From Fonsecaea monophora (lineage: Eukaryota; Ascomycota; Eurotiomycetes; Chaetothyriales; Herpotrichiellaceae), in the NCBI RefSeq assembly GCF_001642475.1, contig NW_019174083.1, positions 1 to 58,635 of the forward strand: 58,635 nucleotides of DNA, in the 5' to 3' direction. The notes under the pieces were generated by a model, which was given only the letters and a program-made list of their open reading frames with translations, did no database searches and was not told the origin of the DNA. Position numbers and translations under genes: made by a program. Shown here piece by piece: positions 1-10,843 of this stretch (position 1 is the stretch's first letter; each line of letters begins with the position of its first letter).

Positions 1-19
1 TTCCTCATCTCCCTGGCAT

Positions 20-1801
20 TTAATTCGCGAAGACATGCGCCGATGAAGCTTCATAGCTGTCGGTCGTTATCAAACCATCAAGGACATCACCACCTTCAAC
101 CTTCCGGCCACGGCATACTGCTCGCTGGATTGACAGAGCCGCATCCATGAGCATAGCTGAGAGTTTGAAGTTGGTGGTTGAGGCGCTCCAATGTCCGTCA
201 CCGATCCATTCTCTTCTCCCCTGCTTGCCGATCATAACACACATCACCGACAAGACTGGTTCCAGGAGTTGAGAGACAAGTGTTGAGTTACCAAAATCTT
301 CTGCGCTCTCAGGAGAGACCAGACCATCGAGATGTCCAGCATCTTGTGACACACGAGGCTCCAAAACCAAGCGTGCCAATTCTCGGCCTATGTAGAGATC
401 GTCTTCGAAGGCTCGTAGGTTGCCACACCATAGCCCATCGATTTCTTTCCTATAGGCTTGTAGACTCTTCTTTATCTTGGTAATCGCATTCTTCATCAAG
501 TTCAAGATATCCCTGTCCTCGCGGAGAAGATGAAAGGCGCTGTCAAAGCTGTGGCATGACAACATTTCTGACCAAATAAAGTGCTCGTCGTCTTGCTGGA
601 AATCGGAGAGCGCAGTGTTCAAGAGCCAGTAGGCCGTCACCTTATCTCGCTGCACTGGGTTATCTTCCTCCACTTGGAGGAGGACCTCCAGACATGACGT
701 AGTCTGTTGGCCGGTGCGCTGTCCAGACCGATGGCACCTTGACAGCCAATTATATGTCTGTCGAACAAGCGACATTGCTTCCAATCTTTCGCCCACTGAG
801 CCAGCACATTGAGCACACGATATGACATATAACGGCAGAAGCTGACGCGAAACCCCCTGAACCGATGCTTGTCGATTGATCTGATCGACAATACGAAGTG
901 ACATCTGATACGCCTCGCTCTGGAAATTCAATGTCAAAAGCAGCGTTGCCATGTATCCGAGGCGTCTGAGAACACCAACAGAAGCGCCATATTCGGTGAC
1001 AAAAAAGCAGAACATCCGGGGTATTAGGCCCTCATCATCGAAACATAACGAATTAATTTCGAGTCTCGGATGACGTTCGTCCAGTAGCACTTGGGGTAGA
1101 CGGTGCGGGTTTTGACCCAGGCTGTGCTTGGGAGAATCTTGTTTGCGGGTGAAACTCTGCGTAATGTTATTGTCTTCTGTTTCCATCATCTCTCTGGCTT
1201 GAGGTTGGAGATCAGATGCAGCAGCACCAGCCGAGCTTTCTGACGGCACCATGGTAGGTGGAATAACGGAATATTCGGTCATGATGATATCGGTGTCGGA
1301 TGCGTCTGCTATGTATTGCGACTTCGAGATTCGGCTCAGTCCGGTAGGTTCGAATGGGGAGGCTTCCTCGAGTTGAGGCGGTTTGGATTCGGGAGCCGAG
1401 CCGTAACTTGAACCAGCAGGGTTCATAGTCGACAATGAAGAGTTAGCACTCTGCGAGAGTAGCTCTGCTGGATTTCTCGCATTCTCTCCCGAAATGGCTG
1501 CTTGCTCCGACATTGCGGCATATGGAACAGCAAGCATGGCCTGCGTTGAAGGCCCTTGAGTGCTCCCCTTAAGCCCCCATCTCTTCATTTTCCCGTCAAG
1601 TTGGTTTCGTGTCACAGAGATATTACTGGACTGCAACTCTCGTAGGATGCCAGAAATACTGACGTCTTGACTGCAGAGTGCCACCACTCTGGGCCTGATA
1701 TCTTCCCATTGCTCCTTCGAGAGTCGTTGGCTGTAACGGGAAGCATTTGGATCATGTTGGATGAAAAGATTGGATCGAGCACTGCGGCGAGCATTTGCCA
1801 T
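20..1801 (-). CDS. Clr5-domain protein, putative nuclear factor
   Basis: Single uninterrupted frame of 593 codons from a true ATG. Residues about 28-78 fit the Clr5 N-terminal domain: SKEQW near residue 28, then a helix-rich stretch ending in KMKRWGLKG, the usual tryptophan-glycine close. The family is named after a fission-yeast silencing factor and is greatly expanded in filamentous fungi, mostly without known function. Residues about 90-250 are low-complexity (Ser, Pro, Glu). The C-terminal half looks like a helical, perhaps TPR-like region, as is common behind Clr5 domains, but I see no catalytic motif. A chromatin or DNA-binding role is inferred only from the domain. The stop codon lies 20 bp from the window edge, so the 3' UTR is cut off. 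Introns inside the frame cannot be excluded but none is needed. Confidence 0.8.
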   Translation of the reverse strand: MANARRSARSNLFIQHDPNASRYSQRLSKEQWEDIRPRVVALCSQDVSISGILRELQSSNISVTRNQLDGKMKRWGLKGSTQGPSTQAMLAVPYAAMSEQAAISGENARNPAELLSQSANSSLSTMNPAGSSYGSAPESKPPQLEEASPFEPTGLSRISKSQYIADASDTDIIMTEYSVIPPTMVPSESSAGAAASDLQPQAREMMETEDNNITQSFTRKQDSPKHSLGQNPHRLPQVLLDERHPRLEINSLCFDDEGLIPRMFCFFVTEYGASVGVLRRLGYMATLLLTLNFQSEAYQMSLRIVDQINRQASVQGVSRQLLPLYVISCAQCAGSVGERLEAMSLVRQTYNWLSRCHRSGQRTGQQTTSCLEVLLQVEEDNPVQRDKVTAYWLLNTALSDFQQDDEHFIWSEMLSCHSFDSAFHLLREDRDILNLMKNAITKIKKSLQAYRKEIDGLWCGNLRAFEDDLYIGRELARLVLEPRVSQDAGHLDGLVSPESAEDFGNSTLVSQLLEPVLSVMCVMIGKQGRREWIGDGHWSASTTNFKLSAMLMDAALSIQRAVCRGRKVEGGDVLDGLITTDSYEASSAHVFAN

Positions 1802-3396
1802 GACCGTCTGTTGAGTATGTATGTGAAAACCTCAGAGACATGGTTCAGGAGGAAAGGGCTCCTAAGCAGAGGTGGAACAAGAAGATTGAATGAAATGGAC
1901 GGTGTCCTGAAGACCTTGGGGGAGATCCAGCCATCTTGTCGACTATTGGGCAGAAGCCAAGCAGGGGCTGCAGTGTGGCTTATTGCTACATTTCCTCAAT
2001 CGGTTTAATGACCTTGACCTCGGAGCGAGAGCCTCGTCTCTGGTTCGAAGATCGCGAATCTCGTCCATACCTGTCGGCAAATGTGCTGTGACTCGAGGAA
2101 TGGATCTGCGTGCCATAGTTTAGCGTTTTGCCTCTGCCGAGTAATGGAAGATTGTGGGAAGGAAAGAAGAGAAAGGCAAAGCAAACTACGAAGACGATGA
2201 AGTCTGGCGCGGCTGATGTTCGGCTCGTCCCCCACACCGCACGACCACATACATCTATTGAGGCGTATCTGCTCGCTCGAGATCGGTGGATTAACTGAGG
2301 AAGGTATAATCCCTCCCCCTCCAACACCACATCAGCTAACAGCGTCTCGGAGTGATCGAAATACTCCCTGAAGCCAAGTCGCATGCGCCGGCCACTGACC
2401 AACACACTCCTCGCCCGCATTACCTCATTGAACCTTCACTATGATTTCAAGCGAGCAGAACCCCGTTGCAGCACTCGAAATGTACACTCGAGTCATCACA
2501 GAGAAGAAATTCAGGAGTGTAGCGAGCAAATCGTTTCTGAGAGTTCCTGCTAGCTGAATTACACGGATCGCGACAATGTCTTCAAAGGGCTCATGTCCAT
2601 AGATCAAACGCCAGAGGAAGAGGCGAGAATACCCTGTCTATCACATTCGAGAGCACACTGCATATGTTTCTATATCACAAGACTGACTGAACCTCTCTCC
2701 GCACAATCAGCACAACATCGACATATGTAAACAATACATGGCCATCGCCTACTTCCCAACCCAGAACAAAGGCGATCAATCTGTTTCACACCTCTGTCAC
2801 AGTGACAGCTGGTTCTGGGCACCAGAGGCCTTTCGGACTGCGAAATACCCATGGACTACCCGGACTCACACGCCGTTGTGATGGCCGGCGTTTCAGACCT
2901 GCACATCATGCGATTCGACAAAGTATTTGCCAAAACGGGCCATGTTTTGCTGAGGCATACGGCAGAAGGGAGCCATGTCGGAAAGCCATACAATGGGATT
3001 GAAGCAACGAACAGTCACACCATGTGGAAAAGATTAAAGGTTTCACCAAGGGCTGGGACCAGAAGACCCTGCAGGTAAGCAGCTCGACAACCGTTTCAAG
3101 TCTACAGCGTAATACTGACTGACCGAAACAACCAGATCTAACTGGGCAGGGCTCCCATCACCGAGAGCAGTGATCCAAGACGGAATGCAAAGGCTCTTGC
3201 ACAACCAGAAACGTCTCGGAGAAGAAAGATTGAAAGGAGTATAAGAGAAGGTTGTTGTGTAGCGCCGACTTTCACGAGAAGGCTTGACAGACGGGGATGT
3301 AAGATAGACGGCTTGGGGAGCGCGGCTCTGAGACAGGGCACTGGCAATGGCATCAAAGACGAAGAACAACATGTCAAGATCCTCCACTGCGATACA
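1802..3396. other. Gene-poor interval (1.6 kb)
   Basis: No convincing gene. Only short overlapping ORFs occur. One plus-strand frame starting at an ATG near 2850 ends next to a good donor (GTAAGC at 3076-3081) and could be a single exon of a decayed or very short gene, but no partner exon or recognisable motif was found. Confidence 0.5.
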
Positions 3397-4248
3397 CTAC
3401 TTCCCTCCCTGTCCTTTCTCCCTCTCAACCTCATCTGCCAACTCCCCCAATGTCCCAAACCTCCATCCATACCCGACCTCTCCCCGTTCATGGATGCCTC
3501 TGATAGCCTCGTTGCCACCCATGCCCGCCCCCTTCCGGTTGATCCACGCGCTGGCCAACCCCATCTTCTTGGCCGGGATGTGATCGTGGAAGATGCTCTG
3601 CGCGACGTGCAGGATCTCGTGCTTCTCCACGCCGGCGTCCTCCTTGGCGTGCGTGATGAGGTACTCGAAGTTGCGGAGGTCGGGCTTGTACGAGCCGATG
3701 TCCTGGGCCGTGTAGACGCGGAAGAAGTCGACGTCGCTCAGCGGTCCCGAGCAGGTGCGCGCGAAACTGGCCCGGTCGACGTTGGACAGCGGCACCAGCT
3801 TGAACCCGTGCTTCACCAGCCGCTGGCACGCGTCGACCGTGTCCGGGAACGGTGTCCAGGTGCCTATGCTCTCGCCGAACCGCTTTGCTTCCTCCTCGGT
3901 CGAGCCGGTGACTTCGAGGCCAAAGTCGGACGCGATGCGCAGGTAGATGTCGTGCAGGAGCTCGTCATACTGTTGAGATGGATTCTTTTCCTCCAACTCA
4001 TGTTCGATGTCGTTGTACTTCGCCGCGAGTCGGATCCGTCCTTCGGTCCCAGGGCTCGTGCTGTCTTGGTATTCCTGGCTGAGGGGGGAGGATGAGGGGA
4101 TGCGCGAGACTAGCGGTTGAAGTAGCCTCACAATGGCCGTCTCCCAGTCGATGAGCGTGCCGTAGATGTCGTACGAGATGAGTTTGTAGGACGATAGTGG
4201 TCTTTTGGGCACGGTAGGCTCGGGCATAGGTAGATAGGACGAAGCCAT
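3397..4248 (-). CDS. HAD-superfamily hydrolase, 2-haloacid dehalogenase type II-like
   Basis: Intronless, 283 residues, true ATG. The N-terminal motif SYDIYGTLIDW carries the nucleophilic Asp of the haloacid dehalogenase superfamily in the form typical of type II 2-haloacid dehalogenases (DxYGTLxDW). PLSNVD supplies the second motif (Ser/Asn), GSYKPDLRNFEYL the conserved Lys, and HVAQSIFHDHIPAKKMGL the acidic motif. The length is somewhat above the usual 220-240 residues because of an inserted cap segment. Family knowledge: such enzymes use an aspartyl intermediate to hydrolyse 2-haloacids, though most fungal members have unknown substrates and some act as phosphatases. No signal peptide is visible, so it is probably cytosolic. 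The gene is GC-rich compared with its flanks, which produces long shadow frames on the opposite strand. Confidence 0.88.
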   Translation of the reverse strand: MASSYLPMPEPTVPKRPLSSYKLISYDIYGTLIDWETAIVRLLQPLVSRIPSSSPLSQEYQDSTSPGTEGRIRLAAKYNDIEHELEEKNPSQQYDELLHDIYLRIASDFGLEVTGSTEEEAKRFGESIGTWTPFPDTVDACQRLVKHGFKLVPLSNVDRASFARTCSGPLSDVDFFRVYTAQDIGSYKPDLRNFEYLITHAKEDAGVEKHEILHVAQSIFHDHIPAKKMGLASAWINRKGAGMGGNEAIRGIHERGEVGYGWRFGTLGELADEVEREKGQGGK

Positions 4249-4996
4249 CTTGTCTTTGGGCTGTGTTTCTTTGGGTGGAAGAGTTTGACCTACAAAGCAG
4301 ATCGAGCTCGTATCAAGTCAATTGGCGAGGTCGATGAAATGGTGTGGCTGCACTTGAAGAAAACACGACTGCAACCGTGAAATATGAATACCTCGTCTCT
4401 CCCGGAACAATCAAAGGCGGCATTATGAGACAGGTGAAAGATATATAGGCAGGTTTTCGATGAATGTGTTGTTCATTTAGTGTCATGATCGCTCGTACAC
4501 AACGCGCCTCAGGACGATGCCACAAGGCGTGAACAGACCTGCAATGTCATCCGGAGGCCGCCGCTATTTTCCCCCCATTGTAGTTTGAGCTCTGTCGACG
4601 CTGATCGAGCAGAAGTAATAGTAGAAACCGTCACTCGCCATCCCGAATCAGGGAAAACCACGAATATCCTGCCTCCATCCTCCCTGCAGCCCAATGTTCA
4701 ATGCTTGGAATAGCATGCGAAAGACAAAGACCGACCCTCCCCCTTCTGAAACGCCTCCACGAGTTTTGACCGCCCATCGCCCGTGTCCCTTTTTCTGTTC
4801 TCTCTATCTGTCCTCATTAGGGTATCTTGAAAACATCCCGTGCATGCAAAATATGGCAAAGAATATGCATTCAAAGGTGATGTCGTGAATATGCATGGCC
4901 GCCAAACGGGACTGCCGACCGCGTTTAGCGATCTGGTCCATAGGGAAGAGGTGTCCCAGACGAAACCTGAGGCTGTGTAAGTCACAGATCAATCCA
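4249..4996. other. Intergenic, HAD promoter and Med19 3' flank
   Basis: Lies between two genes read in the same direction. It holds only short unconvincing ORFs and no repeats that I can see. Confidence 0.6.
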
Positions 4997-6288
4997 TCAG
5001 TAGTCCGTGGCTATCACCTTTTTCCGTTTTCTTTGGCTGCCATATTCGTCGCCATCGCCATCTTCTGGGTCCGAATAGCCTTCTCCGTAGCCGACAAAAC
5101 TATCATCACCATAACTCCGCTTTTTCCCACGAGTCTGTCGTTTGGCTTCTGCAGATGGTTGTTGAGACTGTCGTACCACCCCGTTTGCGACAGGCCGAGG
5201 GGTTGGTTGTTGCACCGGAGCCACGTTCGGTTTCGGCTTATCGAATCCGAGCATATCCTCCCAGTGAGCGTTGTTGCGAACTGTGCCTGGCTGCATTTGC
5301 ATGGCTTGTTTCAACTTGTTTCGGAAGTCAGGCGTAACTTCAATCTTGGACTTTGCGTGTTCTGCATTCCACTGCTCATCTGGTTGAAGGCCCCAAGCAG
5401 ACGATCCAGCCATGCGCCGTAACGGTCCAGGTTGGTCTTCTTCCACGTTACGTTCGCCCTTGACAGGTTTGTTCCGCCCCGCCAGAGCGAATCCCTTGAT
5501 CTGACCCTCGTACGATTTCCGCAGCTTATTTATTTTCTCACCAGTCCTCGGATCGGTGCGAGCGACACTGTGCAATAATGGGCCCAGACCATATAATGCC
5601 AACAAATGCTGCTGCGGGTTCGGTTTCTGGCGCTCAACTTCTGTGAGAATGTCTGTTAACAAACCTGCAAGGATAGATTGTGAGTGGTGGAGAAGTGGAG
5701 AGTCTTACTGGATCTGCAGAGAAGAAAGGCTTCACCCATATCTTTCTGTAGTTGGTCCAGGGTCTTCTCATCCACCGTTAGCTCTGCAGCCTTTCCAGTA
5801 GCTCCCAGTTCAGCGCTGTTCTCCTTGGTAGCAATTTCGCCCTCTATTTCCATCTCATCGTTCCGATCATGATTTGTTGCCTCTCCAAGGGGTTCTACCT
5901 CCATTTGATCCGCCTCTTGATCTCTATCCGAATCAAGTCTTTGACGCTTGTCACGATGTGAATCGATATCATCAGCCATTTCAAATCCAGAGGAAGTGCC
6001 CGTCACACTGTGCGCAGGGGTTGGCAGGGACGGCGTGGTACGGGACAACGGTTGTTGGTTACGCGGTGCTGAAGCCTTTGGTGAGTTCGGAGACGAGCGC
6101 CCCGAAGTCTCGTCGGAATTATGTGTATTTCCGTAAGAGGAGACATAGCTCTTTGTAGCGACTGACATAAAAGAAGGGGAAATGGGGGAGTGCGGAAGAT
6201 TGTCAGACAGGCGCCGTCGCTTGAGGCCCGATTCAGAGGGAGAAGTTGGGGATGGCGGGATGGCAGTTGGCCGGCTTGTAGAGGACAT
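4997..6288 (-). CDS. med19: Mediator subunit Med19 (Rox3)
   Basis: Two exons, 6288-5709 and 5664-4997, joined across a 44-bp intron (GTAAGA...TTGCAG); the frame closes to 415 residues. The start is the ATG of MSSTSRPTAIPPSPTSP, whose proline/serine opening resembles fungal Rox3 proteins; the frame is open further upstream but enters the promoter. The core helix region reads MGEAFLLCRS then LLTDILTEVERQKPN, followed by LHSVARTDPRTGEKINKLRK and the SAWGLQPDEQW motif characteristic of Rox3/Med19. The tail is basic and ends in KRKKV. Med19 is a head/middle-linking subunit of the Mediator complex, which carries activator signals to RNA polymerase II in the nucleus. Length and disordered flanks fit filamentous-fungal orthologues. 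It shares a promoter region with the divergent FAD enzyme gene. Confidence 0.85.
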
Positions 6289-7077
6289 GAAATCGCGCAA
6301 ATGAAGTCCTTCCGCGGTGGTTTGCGCGCCACCGTCGATAGCGGAGGAGTCGCGAAGAGAGCGCTGTGATCCAGCAAAGCTGTCACTTGGGTAGTGGTGG
6401 AGCGGGGCGTCACTTTGATCGATTTGTATCAATGGGTGACTTCGGGAGGGGATGACGATGATGGCGGATACGGCTTGCGTCAGAGACAAGCAGGAGAGAG
6501 GTATCGGACGGGCGCAACACTCAAGACGTCGGTGGGAACGAGGTGGTGAGTGAGAATGGGAGCGGAGAGTTGTTGGTCGGAAGGGATTTGGGAAGAACAA
6601 AGACAGAAACGAAAGTCGGAGGTCGACAGGTGACGGGGCAAAGACGAGAAGGCGAGGCGAGCGAAAGACTGGAGCCCAGGCGCCGGGCTGCCAGCACCAC
6701 CCAGGTGCCAGGACCCCCCAGCAGCCACCCGGCAGCCACCTCCACCCGCGAGCCAGGTTTGCTAGGCGCCCTCTGACTACTGGCTTAGCAGCCGCAAGCG
6801 GCGTTAGTCCGGCAAAGGGTTGGGGCTGCCGCAGGTTGAGTCACGTGAGGCAACTGCCTGCGCTCGTACAATCAGCCGAAATATCTCTATTGCCTCTCCT
6901 TTATGTAACCTCACGGGCTGATCGGTGCCACGATTAGTGCTCCCGGTCACTGTGAGGTCCACTGCTCGGTACTCCCCATATAGTGCCAGACAGTGTCCTC
7001 TGTCTGACTCTCTGTCAGCTTCCTCGACTCTCCTCCAGCCCTCTCAGATCTCGATCGTGTCCTCCCTGCTTCTTCCA
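6289..7077. promoter_or_regulatory. Divergent promoter region med19 / FAD oxidoreductase
   Basis: About 790 bp between two divergently read genes. It includes a purine/pyrimidine-biased tract at 6500-6700 and a C-rich stretch near 6690-6770. No coding sequence is supported. A composite bZIP/E-box-like site is listed separately. Confidence 0.5.
6837..6847. promoter_or_regulatory. Overlapping Gcn4/AP-1-like and CACGTG sites
   Basis: The 11-bp string TGAGTCACGTG merges TGAGTCA (6837-6843, the Gcn4/CpcA and AP-1 core) with the palindromic E-box CACGTG (6842-6847). It lies 231 bp upstream of the FAD enzyme start codon. Known site consensus plus position support a regulatory role; binding itself is inference. 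Confidence 0.4.
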
Positions 7078-8572
7078 ATGGAACAAAGAGCCAGTATACC
7101 TCCAGGTCTGCCCCGCGATCATCCTATCCAGAGCTACTGGCAAGATCCACCCGATGAGATAGCAGATTGTCGCACGACCGCCGAACTCCCCGATGAGGTT
7201 GATATAGCCATCATTGGCTCAGGAGTCAGCGGCGCCTCTATTTCTTACAATCTGCTTTCATCGAATCCAGCCCTCAAGGTTGTACTTCTGGAGGCACGTC
7301 AGGCTGCCAGTGGTGCCAGTGGTCGAAATGGTAGGTCTGGAGTCACCAGAAACTGACTTGTCCTCCTTGACGTTTGTCCTTCTTACCAGCTGATAAGACG
7401 ACCTCTCTCCTTCATGGTTCACGAGCACTCCCTAACATGACCCGTTTGAAGGAGGTCACACTAAGACAGCTACCTATCGATCCTTCCTCGACAATGTTCA
7501 ATCTGTGGGGGCAGAAGATGCCATGAAGATCACCAACCTAGAATACAACTGCATGGTCTCGGTTCACAAATTCGCCCGCGAGAACAACATCGACTGCGAT
7601 TCTGTGAGGTGTCAAACCATTGACGTCTTTTACGACGAGAAGCAATTTGAAAAGGCTCGAGAATCGGTCGTGCTAATGGAGAAGTTGATGGGCAAGGAAA
7701 ATGCTCCGAAGCACATTTTCCACAATAGCCAGGAGACGGCAGAGAAATTTCTGGCACCGAACAGTGTTGGAGGGCTTGAGTATGAATCAGGGAGTCTGAG
7801 TGCGTACAAGTTCACGATCGGCGTACTAAAGCTCGCTCTGCAAAAGGGACTTAACCTTCAATGCAACACTCCTGCAAAAAGCTTGTCCAGATGTACTGCA
7901 GATGGGAAGTGGACCATCTCGACACCACGTGGCAATATCAAAGCCACAACACTCGTCCTAGCTACAAATGGCTATACTGCACACCTCTATCCGCAACTCC
8001 AAGGGGTGATCGTCCCTTTGCGAGGAGTCGTGACAGCTCAACGGCCTGGACAGAGCATGCCTCAAAAGGGACTAGAAACTACCTACTCCTTTGTCTACGA
8101 TGAAGGCTTTGAATACATGATCTCTCGCCCTGCCGGCTCCAAGTTTGAGGGTGACATTGTGATCGGAGGTGGTATGCACGTTGCACAAGACGAGGGAACG
8201 TCCGAATACGGGAATACTGATGATACCACCTATGACAAGAACAGCGCAGACTATCTCTTGGAATGTACAGAGCGATACTTTGGCGCGAAGAATTGGGGCA
8301 AAGACAACCCGGAAGGTCGATGTCGGCGAATCTGGTCTGGCGTCATGGGCTTCTCATGCGACGGTTATCCTTTTGTAGGACCTGTGCCCGGTGAGCAAGG
8401 GCTATATTTGGCTGCCTCGTTCCAGGGGCATGGAATGGTCTTGTGTTTTTTGTGCGCAAAAGCCGCTGCAAGCATGATTGAAGGGACAGACGGCGAGGAG
8501 CTCAAGAGTTGGTTTCCCACATGTTACAGAGTTACTCCGGAAAGGCTGAAGAAGAAATTTGACGGGCGCTAG
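7078..8572 (+). CDS. FAD-dependent oxidoreductase (DAO family)
   Basis: Two exons, 7078-7330 and 7452-8572, separated by a 121-bp intron, giving 457 residues. The splice restores the family motif SGRNGGHTKTATYRSF, where the first part is in exon 1 and GGHTK comes from exon 2. Residues about 42-70 form the FAD Rossmann fold (VDIAIIGSGVSGASISYNLL, GxGxxG, followed by an acidic residue in LLEA). The C-terminal motifs IWSGVMGFSCDGYPFVG and LAASFQGHGMVLC are the flavin-contacting end seen in D-amino-acid oxidase/glycine oxidase-like enzymes. Fungal members of this exact form are usually annotated only as FAD-dependent oxidoreductases and probably oxidise an amine or amino acid; the substrate is unknown. 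No signal peptide is seen and the C-terminal residues do not form a clear peroxisomal signal. Confidence 0.87.
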
Positions 8573-9084
8573 AGAGCATCAGGAGCGCCCGAGCCCGAGC
8601 CGGTCGAGAACGGAGCGGATCAGGATGCGGAAAAGAGCAGGGGCCAGAAAGGAAGGTCTCTTATGCTGGGAGAAAGTGGAGCATCGTTCATGTTCTTAAG
8701 ACTTGGTCACCTAGAGGAGATGTATATTTCAGCTTGGATAGATTCAATACCTTCGAGCCAGGAAGATCCGGCCACCCAGCATCAACCACCATCAAACAAC
8801 GCGGTAACCCGAATCAGATCAAATCGGAGCCTGGGAGCACGGACATGAAGAAACCTCTCTACAACATGGGAGAGTATGGATCTTCCTTCGTCTCAGGAGC
8901 GAGCCCAACTCGTCATTTCTAGAGCAACGCCGGTACAATGCTTTCCCCAAGAAACCCTGCATCAAAAACGCCGTCTAATGCTTTGCTTTCCCCCATCCCT
9001 TGTTTCTGGATGTCTTTTGAGTCATAACGTCGTGTCGCGTCCGTCCAACCAGCCCCTTGACATCCCGGAAACCTAATCTTTTGC
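8573..9084. other. Convergent 3' region
   Basis: Space between the ends of two convergent genes. It is expected to hold both 3' UTRs. I see no further gene. Confidence 0.6.
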
Positions 9085-10374
9085 TTACTGAGTCTGGCAC
9101 TGCGCACCCTGCGGACCATCTTCATCCTCCCACGCTCCTTGGGCCTCCTGGCCTCCGATTTCGTCAATGTCTGCCACCTCGAAACTCACCTCGTCGGTTT
9201 CCTCGGCTTCGATCGGTGGCTCCGGGCCAGGGAGGAGTTTCTGCAGTTGCTCCAACGCCTCGGGCTTATCCAAGAAGAAGCCATCTTCAGGGAAGGCGAT
9301 CTCGACGACGAGATAGAGATCTCCCTTTGCGTCAGACTTCTTGAGCGGCATGCCTTCACCGTGGACCTTGAGCACTTCGCCAGGGCGGAGGATCTGGCCT
9401 GGTTCTTGCGGGTGCCTCAGTTCAATGCCCCGCCCGTCGAGGTGCTTGAGGACGACGCGGTGGAAGCCCGTCAGCGCCTCGGCGAGGGTGACGTCGAGCT
9501 TTGCGCTGAGATCGTTGCCCGTGCGCTGGAACACCTCGTGAGGCTGCTCAACAAGGTGAAAAATGATGTCTCCAGTCTGCTCCGCCCCTGGGATCTGATC
9601 TGCCTCGCCTTCGAGTTTGATTTGATCGCCTTCCCGAGCACCACGGGGGATGTAGAGTTCGAGCTGCTTCTTCTCTTCCGTGACCCTTTTGCCCTTGCAT
9701 TTCTTGCATTTGTCCTTGGGATTGAAAACCTGGCCTGTACCCTCGCAGGCACCGCACTCGACCATGCGCTGGGTCAACATGCCCGGACCCACCTGGCTCA
9801 GAACCTGCTTGACACCCTGCCCCTTGCAAGCGGAGCACTCTTTTGCTTGTGCCTTCTCTGCACCACCGGTACCCTTGCATTTCGAACAGATGACGTTCTT
9901 GGTGGAAGAGAACTTGACAGTCTTGCCTTTGTACAAATCTTCCAGAGTGACTTCGTATTTCTGATTTTCATCGGGACTTCGTCGCATTTTGCGGCCGCCC
10001 ATCCCCGGCATGCCCATCCCCGGCATGCCCATCCCCGGGATCCCACCACCCATGCCGAACAGGTTGAGGATGTCTTCCATGTTCACCTCCCCACCCATGC
10101 CCCCGGGCCCGCGGGACCCATCGAAGGCAGCCATGCCGTGGGCATCGTAGAGATGTCTCTTTTCGTCGTCGTAAAGGATTTCGTAAGCCTGGGAGGCGGC
10201 TTTGAAACGAGCTTCTGCCTCTTCTCGCTCCTCGGGAGGCACTTTGTCGGGGTGGCTGGCGAGAGCCGCTTTTCTGTATGCTTTGCGGATATCGGCTTGA
10301 GAGGCATCTCTGGGGACGCCGAGGATCTCGTAGAGATCAATCTCGGCGCCAGTGTTGGGGGTATCGCCGTCCAT
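9085..10374 (-). CDS. Class A DnaJ co-chaperone (Ydj1/Xdj1/Mas5 type)
   Basis: Intronless, 429 residues. The J domain occupies residues about 12-80 with the HPD motif in SHPDKVPPEE. A short G/F-like region made of GMGMP repeats follows. Four CxxCxGxG zinc-finger motifs come next (CSKCKGTGG, CSACKGQG, CGACEGTG, CKKCKGKR), then the two C-terminal substrate-binding domains. The protein ends in CQTQ, a CaaX box with terminal Gln, which predicts farnesylation as in yeast Ydj1. Class A J proteins deliver unfolded clients to Hsp70 and stimulate its ATPase, on the cytosolic face of membranes when prenylated. The AYRKAALASHPDKVP wording and HGMAAFD after the J domain suggest the second fungal class A paralogue rather than the closest Ydj1 orthologue. 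That paralogue assignment is uncertain. Confidence 0.92.
   Translation of the reverse strand: MDGDTPNTGAEIDLYEILGVPRDASQADIRKAYRKAALASHPDKVPPEEREEAEARFKAASQAYEILYDDEKRHLYDAHGMAAFDGSRGPGGMGGEVNMEDILNLFGMGGGIPGMGMPGMGMPGMGGRKMRRSPDENQKYEVTLEDLYKGKTVKFSSTKNVICSKCKGTGGAEKAQAKECSACKGQGVKQVLSQVGPGMLTQRMVECGACEGTGQVFNPKDKCKKCKGKRVTEEKKQLELYIPRGAREGDQIKLEGEADQIPGAEQTGDIIFHLVEQPHEVFQRTGNDLSAKLDVTLAEALTGFHRVVLKHLDGRGIELRHPQEPGQILRPGEVLKVHGEGMPLKKSDAKGDLYLVVEIAFPEDGFFLDKPEALEQLQKLLPGPEPPIEAEETDEVSFEVADIDEIGGQEAQGAWEDEDGPQGAQCQTQ
9998..10039. repeat. 15-bp in-frame tandem repeat in the DnaJ gene
   Basis: The unit CCCATCCCCGGCATG occurs twice and then in part a third time. On the coding strand it encodes the repeated GMGMP pentapeptide of the G/F-like linker. 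Confidence 0.8.
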
Positions 10375-10843
10375 GTTTTTGTTTCAAATCTATTGGGAGA
10401 TGTGTGTATCGAGAGATATGTGCGGGAAGCAGAGAATGTCGGTGTTGATGGAAAGTGGAAAATAATTAAACGCTTCGAGGCATCCAGCAGATGACAACTA
10501 ATCGACAGGTTCTGTGAGAAAGATGAGTGGAGATTGACTTCGCAGTTTTCGTTCAACCCAGCGCGAGCTAGCACGAAAAGTCGGGCCTAATCTTCAACAG
10601 ATCCAGTGGTGGCGCGCAAGCAATTATTATTCACTACCAGGTATAGGGCTGCATGTGTATGGATACCTGACGATTAACCCGGACGGCGGAGGAATAGAAG
10701 CATTCGAAGAGTTTGGACTGCTTCCCTCTTTTCCTACTGGTTGGACCGTGAATCTTCTGGTGATTTCGAGTCTAGGAATTTTGCATTGATTACCACACCT
10801 TGCATTCTTTCTTTATCAATTGCAACGTCTTCTCCTGTTGTCC
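10375..10843. promoter_or_regulatory. Divergent promoter region DnaJ / mitochondrial GluRS
   Basis: About 470 bp between divergent start codons. I looked for heat-shock elements (alternating GAA/TTC with 2-bp spacing) and found no clear array. Confidence 0.45.

Noticed and set aside
2851..3078. Short plus-strand ORF ending near a GTAAGC donor
   Set aside because: Fragment of a protein-like stretch in another frame (EKIKGFTKGWDQKTL) is intriguing, but no acceptor exon or recognisable family could be joined.
3313..4095. Long plus-strand frame opposite the HAD gene
   Set aside because: Mirror image of the GC-biased HAD coding sequence; the minus frame holds all HAD motifs.
9139..10494. A 451-codon plus-strand frame opposite the DnaJ gene
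   Set aside because: It exists because of GC-rich third positions in the real gene; it starts at a non-ATG codon and its protein has no family features, while the minus frame has J domain, zinc fingers and CaaX box.
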